Shown here piece by piece: positions 57,673-64,000 of a DNA stretch of 64,000 nucleotides. The translations under genes were made by a program, and so were the position numbers. Every line of letters starts with the position of its first letter. The stretch's first letter is position 1. The notes beneath the pieces were generated by a model. The model saw only the letters and a program-made list of their open reading frames with translations. It was not told where the DNA came from and did no database searches. This DNA comes from Rhipicephalus microplus (Eukaryota > Arthropoda > Arachnida > Ixodida > Ixodidae): the NCBI RefSeq assembly GCF_043290135.1, contig NC_134701.1, positions 204,554,601 to 204,618,600 of the forward strand, in the 5' to 3' direction.

Positions 57673-59616
57673 CCTCAATTCCCTTGCGCATAGTGGAACA
57701 GTGTATTGCTGAGATAACGAAAAACGTGTTTGTACCATTTATTGAAATGTATCAATCATGGGGTAAATTAAATGAGAGTAAGAAAATATCTTATTAACGC
57801 ATGTGCTTTAGGTTGCACCATCTGTGAACGACAAAACTAATTCTAGCCTTTTTTTTCCACGACTTAGGTACACGCCAATTAGGCCGATCATCGGCCCAAC
57901 TGCGCGCGTTGCTAGGAAATGCTCTAAGAACTTGCGTGATAAGAAACACTAATTTTCAAAGATCAGTGCAACGACACGGCACAAGAACGACAGATAGACA
58001 AAGAGCTTTTTGTTTACCTGCGTTTCTTATCCCGTGTCGTTGCGCTGCCCTTTCAAAATGAGTACTATGAACCAGATAGCCCAAACCAACGCACCTCTTA
58101 AAATTTAACAGCTCGTTTACAATCGATCCTTCTCGGATACAAAAATAAGACACACACGTAAAACAGTCAGCATATTTTATTGTTACACGTACGAAAATAA
58201 TCTTCTTCGCAGCACGGACATCTGGCACACAACATGCTTACACAACGATCTCACTTCGAAAAGTCTCAGGAATGCTGGCACACTTCTCAACACATTACTG
58301 CACGTATTTCTTTTACGGACGACAGTGTTCATCGATGTTGGTGGCGAAAAGTATTTTGCCTGCTTCTTGGGTGGCAAAGGACCAAATTCTTTGCAACAGA
58401 GTTTTTTTTTCACGTGGCAGCGCTCAGCAGGTCTTGGCAAGCAGTGGGATGACTTGGAGCCCTCAGAGCATAAAGAGTATTTCCTGAAAATAAACCATAT
58501 GTAAAGAAGGCTTTTGTTGCAATCGTTTAAAATAGCTCAATGAGCTTTCCCGATATCTTTGCCGTTCATAAAACAAAATATTGAGAGTCATGATAGAGAA
58601 CGCAATACTGGATGTTTAATACCATATTAATTGATTTAGTTGCTGAACGAAAAGCTGTAACGTATAGCTCAGCAATGACCATCGAGCAAGAAATCTTTCA
58701 CTGGTACTTGCTTTGGTTTGGAGGGTTTGACAACGTTTGAATAAATTCACTTTCAATAAATTGGAGGCGTACTTTATGATAAAAAAAGCAGAAAGACAAG
58801 TTCCTTACCTATTCTTGCTTCCCGAAGCGGGCATCTACACGGAGCATACTCTGGCTGCGTAAATGTTGCATTACACGTGCATGCACTACGTCATCTCACC
58901 TGCTTCCTGAGTAAAATTGACACATCAGCTCGGTATATCTTATGTTAACCCTAGCTATTGGTATTCTCCTGTGGCACCTTTCGACAAAGTGTTCAAAATA
59001 CAGCGGTGTGTTTAAGTATGCTAGGTCATGTGTTACGTGTGGTCCTACAAACTTTCCACGGACTCACCTCACATTTGGGAGCATTGTAGTCATCGTTTAG
59101 TGTCAAACAAGAGCCTCAAGCAGGAGGACGGCCTTTGCACTTTTCTCGCCACAAACAGTGTTGCGGTTGTCCGGATTTCACGAAATACATTGCGGTCACC
59201 CCATGGTAGCACGCTGACATTTTCGCTTCTTTTTTTCCATGAACGCATATACCATATCTGGCGGCCAAGCTGCGTTAAGAAAGCGTTGCTTTTTCTGACG
59301 TTCTCAGCTTTGCGGCATCAGGCTGGAAGGATGTAGTTGTATTTAGCAATTTTAACTTAAGCGTGTTTGACAACTGGCATGCATAAAACAAATTAACAGT
59401 AAAACCGTCAAACTAGATCTGCAAAAAGATGCTCAAGGTGTAAAACATGCTCCGCGCAATACTGAATGCACACACTGTGCTCTTGCTACGTTCGCGAAAT
59501 TTTTTTTTCCAAGATGTAGGCGTAATTTTCTTGCAACACGTTAATCCGGAAGCATCTGCTATGCGCCATGCCCACACATGCGCTACAAGAAAACATATGA
59601 ATCCCAGTAAAGTGGT
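57673..59616. other. Anonymous intergenic DNA
   Basis: Nothing supported. ORFs at 58183-58487 overlap on both strands, with no domain. Confidence 0.5.
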
Positions 59617-59625
59617 TAAACATTT

Positions 59626-59870
59626 TTAATAAATAGTTTTGTCGTTGAAGGTTTTACGTTCCAGTATTATATGAATATGAGAGATGCCGTACTGTAGGCT
59701 TCCAAAAATTTCGACCACCTGAGATTTAAGGCGCACGCACATCTGAGATCACAAGCCTGAAGCATTTTCGCCTCCATCGAAAGTGTGCTCGCTGCAGCCG
59801 CTATGCAGTCTTGCGACCTGCTGGTCAACAACAGTCAATCACCATAACCAATAGACCACCATCACGGGGG
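59626..59870 (-). mobile_element. Full-length, strongly diverged SINE, first family
   Basis: The tail side (left) has GTTTTACGTTCC and GAATATGAGAGATGCCGTAC; the body has TTTCGACCACCTGAG and TTCGCCTCCATCG; the head side (right) has TCAATCACCATAACCAATAG then ACCACCATCACGG. TAAACATTT occurs on both sides (59617-59625, 59871-59879). Box B is mostly destroyed, so the copy is old. Confidence 0.75.
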
Positions 59871-59879
59871 TAAACATTT

Positions 59880-61154
59880 GTTTTTGAGTATTGATCACTA
59901 CAGGAAAGGTTGAGCGAGGCAGTTCGTTGAAGTGCGTCGACTTGATACAAATTTTGATGTAACCGAAAATTATGTAATGCCATTTCGTTAAATCTGATGA
60001 AAATTAAGCTCTCTTGCCGTAATATTTCTGACTATCTTGCGGAGACAGGCATTCCGATGAAATGGCACATGCACCTTTGATTCAGTCAAGTAGAAACTTG
60101 TAAGGTGATATTTTCAATTTGACTCATAATTATTCCCTCATTTGCTTGTTCCCCTGATGTCGTTTTGCAGTTTCTACGTGTTCATTATGTCAGCGTTTGT
60201 TATTGTTAGGCATACAGTACAATACACTCAATAATTTATTCTCAGTCGAGACACGCTCGTCAAAACAAACACCACCAATTATCTTTCACACACAAAAAAA
60301 CAGGGCTTTTCTTCTATTTCAGTGTATTTTTTGTTGGAGTTAACGCAGCATTTGAAGTAGGTGAACAAACCACCCTTATGCCGGTACGAGTCTCTACTCA
60401 CATCTTCCGCACAGTTTTGTTGCTTCTTCGATCGTTCCCGTTCTCTTGTTTCTGGCAGCTTCCGGTCGGCCACGGGCTCCAAGGTCACGTTGGTACCTTG
60501 CCCATAAAATTTCTGCGAACTGTTACCGGATACATATCAGCCGCTGCTAGTATTTTATCTATGGTGTACAAACCACCTGAAGATGGCATGCTTGCCTCCT
60601 CCTGGCACCTATGAAATTTAAACAACGAAAGTGCTGATATTTGAACGAGCTTCTCAGTTAAAACCGCGTTCACGATGCCTTCGGCTGTGCTGAACATCAC
60701 ATGTGCCTATGCTGCTTACGCTTTAAATAATCAAACAACGCGCAGAGATTTCTTGAAGAACATCATACCAACTAGCCTCGGCAGGTCACTTCAAAATATA
60801 AGGTGAATGATAAACTGTATGCCATCTGACATTGATCGTTCCAAGTAAAGAATTATTATTCGTGTTGCAAACAAAACCAGCTCCAGTCATCAATGCTACA
60901 GTTCTTCTGAAAGATGTATTTTACTCACAAGAAGTGGTCGTGTCCTTCATGCAAAGGCTGTTGTCTCGACAAGACACCTTTTCTGAAGGCATGATCAGTG
61001 CCTCCGGAAAGGTACCGTTGCATGCTTCTCCCTGCAAGTCCTCGACGTCTGCGTCACTACCTGAGCTCCTGCGTCAGTGTGGGATTGAGAAAATTTGGTT
61101 GAAGCCTAACGTACAACAAGAAATTGTGATTTTTTTGGCAACTTTCCCTATTAG
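59880..61154. other. Anonymous intergenic DNA
   Basis: Includes the start of a 180-codon frame (60832-61374) that runs into the GGAC-type repeat copy 6 and shows no domain. Confidence 0.5.
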
Positions 61155-61290
61155 TGTGACCGACGTATGTACGGACGCACGGACAAACGAAAGAAAGAAT
61201 GAACCGACAGATGGAAGCATGGGCAGACTGCCAGACGCTCTGCCTCACTCATCATCATTCAGTCCGTGGATATGCCATGATTTTTTTGCG
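61155..61290 (-). repeat. GGAC-type dispersed repeat, copy 6 (partial)
   Basis: The plus strand has a degenerate tetramer tract (TATGTACGGACGCACGGAC, then ACGAAAGAAAGAATGAACCG) followed by CACTCATCATCATTCAGTCC and GTGGATATGCC, the inverse of the opening end in copies 2-4. Confidence 0.7.
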
Positions 61291-62847
61291 TGGAAAAGTA
61301 ACAGCAATACAGAAGTGATAGAATGGGTAACAACACAATCTCTGAATATTTTTTGGTGGTTTTTACGCTACTGAAATGTTTAACTGATGTATTTCGTTCA
61401 ATCAGTGATTAATTATTTTTAGAAAAGAATAGGGAGCATTGATTTAGAGGAAACACGGGACTTCAATGTTGACGAGCTTTGAATAAATAACCAATAATTG
61501 TATGAGCACGTTGAAGATGTTCAACTGATCATAGTCTCCAGAGTTGAACCATGGCTGACGATGTGTTGCGCTCCCAATATATCAAACTAGAGTGCTTTCT
61601 CATACTGTAACAAGGAGGTAACCTACATCAAAGCCTCACTGTTTGAATCTTTTTACATCCGCATTCAAAGCGCGATGCCATGACCAAGGAAGCGGAATCA
61701 CCGAACCCAATGGTGGTTTGGGAGCGGAAGTACATAATCATTAAGATCACACAGTATATACCTGTATAAAACTTGAAGGTATCAGCACGCAATTTATAAA
61801 CATTCTGCAAATTATTCACATACCATACATTCATTCTATGTTATTAGCGCCATGAAGCTTATGCATCTTAACTGAACCTTTACGTTTAAAACTTTGGTGA
61901 ATAGTAGACACACCTGTCACCATCGTCCCTCCATGGTTTCTTTTGGGCTTTCGTCTTTGATATGTGAAACGGTGAGCTTGTGTAGATCGCTTCTCGGCCT
62001 GCGTAGATTCCAGTGAAATGTTCACTCTTAATTTTTTTCTCACAAAAGTAATAAATAAAATAAGTAACTATAAAAATAAATAAAAATAAAGTGATGTCGT
62101 ATACTGCACAAAACTGAGCGACTGACTGAAAAGACGTGAGTTTCATTCCTATTCCTTGTCTGATTTTACACCTCTAGCTTTCAAACTGAACCCTGTGTAA
62201 GGCATCGTGCACACCATTTTTTTAATATGTAAGCCCCATCACCTGTCTTGTGCGCTCTGGTTCCTGCCTTCCTTCAATGCCTCTAATACGTTTTGTTTCT
62301 TTTTGCTATTTTAATTGGCTAAGAGGCATCGTCTACAGGCAGACGACATTGCGTCATTGATAACAGAAACAATAGCGGAGATTTCACGTGCGAAAACTAT
62401 GAGATGATCGCTAGAGACACTGTAGTGGGAGACTTAGGTCTTTATTTTCGAGTTCCCGATGTTCGTCATTGTGTATAAATAAACGTACTATCGGCGTCAA
62501 ATGAAACCCGAATAGCGGATCGCGTGTTTCAAGCATTAGAAACAGTATAGTGTTGGCCGTCCAGCCATCACCATTGACAGGCGAGCACATCCGGTTTGGC
62601 AGCACTGCGCGATCCACCTAGAGTGCGTTATATCCGTTTCTGCTGTAGTTTTTGTAAGGTGACAAAGGGGGAAATCGTGGGCGTGCCGAGCCCTTTTGAT
62701 TGTGTCACTCGCAATTCCTTGCTTTTACTGCAGCGTCGCAATGCGATCGGCGTCTAGGCACAATAAAACAAAAAGAGAAATACAATCTGTTTGCGGTTGA
62801 TTTTTCAAACGATTGTCGTATCTCGTTCGCCAGCGCTGCTTCACCTA
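61291..62847. other. Anonymous AT-rich intergenic DNA
   Basis: No gene or repeat family recognised up to the SINE target duplication. Confidence 0.5.
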
Positions 62848-62864
62848 CACCCTTCTTTCAGAGA

Positions 62865-62992
62865 TTGATTGATGTGTGGGGTTTAACGTCCCAAAACCAC
62901 CATGTGATTATGAGAGACATCGTAGTGGAGGGCTCCGGAAATTTTGACCACCTGGGGTTATTTAACGTGCACCCAAATCTGAGCACACAGGC
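62865..62992 (-). mobile_element. 5'-truncated SINE, first family, with perfect 17-bp target duplication
   Basis: Plus strand: TTGATTGATGTGTGGGG tail, then TTTAACGTCCCAAAACCACC, ATGAGAGACATCGTAGTGG, GACCACCTGGGGTTATTTAA and ATCTGAGCACACAGG. The tRNA-like head is absent. CACCCTTCTTTCAGAGA flanks it exactly on both sides (62848-62864, 62993-63009). Low divergence and a perfect duplication make it one of the youngest SINE copies here. Confidence 0.92.
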
Positions 62993-63009
62993 CACCCTTC
63001 TTTCAGAGA

Positions 63010-64000
63010 ACGACCCGAAAAGGCTTCAGTTTTTTTTTAACTGGAAATGCCGGTTGTTTCTTCGGAACAGAGCAAGCAAATTATTTTGCTTTACGGGCAC
63101 GAAGTGAAACAGCGTGAAATTGCCAGCATTATTAACCGAGCTTTGTGTACTATAAATAGCATTTGCCAGGCGTTCCATGATGATTGACTCCGTGATGACA
63201 AAACGTGCTACAATACTCGCCTTCGGCTGCAGTAGTTTAACCTCTGTATTTTTTTTATTTTGCTCCTTTCAAATACCATACCTGAACACAAGCAGAAATA
63301 TTGCACTATAGAGGGATCGTGCAGTGCTGCCACGCCGGATGTGTGGGCCTGTCTGTGTCAATGACTGGTGGACGGCGCGCACTATGCCTTTGATAAGGCT
63401 TGTGCCACGCGCTCTGCTGTTCGCGTTTCATTTGATGCCGATATTACATGGGCGTCCTCGCATCTCACCACAATCAAATCGTGCCAGCCGTTGCCGACAG
63501 TCGAGTTCAAGACTTCAAGATTAGAAGCCCGACATTTGACTACTAAGGTCCTATCGCGCGTATTATGTTTTTGAAGCCATTAAAATATTTTAGTACTGTT
63601 CTGACGAACGGTCTATTACTGCATCTGCATAATAATGCATTTTGTTTACTGTGGCAATTGAGAGGTTTGTCTCATCAAGGCCAGGAAACAGATGACTGAC
63701 TTCTGATGAAAAGCGTACTGATACATGTAATGAAAGAACGAACAAAGGAGTATACATATACAATGTCTCATTGAGCATTGTTCTGCTTCTATGCAGAAAT
63801 TAATGCTTGAAAAGAAAGATTGTGTGGAAACAGGAATTACAGAACTACGATGCCCTGAGAACTGATTATAAATGTTTTAGGTTTCCAGAAATATTTTACT
63901 GCCACTTCATAATACTTGACAGGTGATGCTTACCAGATTTTTTTTCGCATCGTGCTTTTGAAGCATAACATTTAACGCGCTATATCTTATGACACCAGAA
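63010..64000. other. Anonymous intergenic DNA to the window end
   Basis: Short ORFs only (up to 68 codons), with no domain, RNA gene or repeat family recognised. Confidence 0.5.

Noticed and set aside
60832..61374. 180-codon ORF
   Set aside because: Its second half is the GGAC-type repeat copy 6 and the rest has no domain.

Overview
The window looks like non-coding, repeat-packed genomic DNA from a hard tick (Ixodida). The evidence is two families of tRNA-derived SINEs with tick-style tails, degenerate Ty3/gypsy retrotransposons, and abundant TATC and GGAC tetranucleotide repeats. The genus is inference; a Rhipicephalus-like metastriate tick is plausible. I found no host protein-coding gene or RNA gene I could support. 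The only convincing coding sequence belongs to mobile elements.

Layout. 1-4701: 3' part of a decayed Ty3/gypsy element (A, + strand) with its 3' LTR. 7466-8471: a relic DNA transposon with 52-bp terminal inverted repeats and a fossil N-terminus resembling PIF/Harbinger transposase, with a tiny SINE beside its right end. 8815-9736: a SINE, a 34-bp-arm foldback and a GGAC-type repeat. 10575-16219: a second decayed Ty3/gypsy element (B, - strand), both LTRs present. 16220-29737: dispersed repeats, including GGAC/CTGT-bearing repeats (18694, 21043), a SINE (22486), a composite repeat built of ~146-bp monomers behind a TATC microsatellite (22998-24830) and a three-phase microsatellite (27559). 29742-35187: an apparently intact, very young Ty3/gypsy element (C, - strand) with identical 151-bp LTRs, a complete gag (497 aa) and a complete pol (at least 1138 aa). 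35192-64000: mostly anonymous AT-rich sequence with five SINEs, two more composite repeats (44199, 47683), degenerate repeat copies, a 102-bp tandem duplication and a perfect 21-bp-arm hairpin.

The most interesting structure comes from comparing the three Ty3/gypsy elements, which are clearly divergent. (1) In each, gag ends with AAC TAA inside a slippery-type heptamer. A 6-nt spacer and a 9-position stem with a 9-nt loop follow, and pol is in the -1 frame. The stem is kept by paired substitutions, which is good comparative evidence for programmed -1 frameshifting. (2) Every visible insertion boundary is the palindromic tetranucleotide ATAT. (3) Each has a GCATCG-NNN-CGATGC hairpin 20-29 nt before the 3' LTR. 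(4) All have LTR ends of the TGCC...GTGACA type. Other notable points are SINEs with recognisable target-site duplications and the ~146-bp monomer repeats, whose period is close to nucleosome length.

All coordinates and matches were read by eye. No alignment, folding or database search was run.
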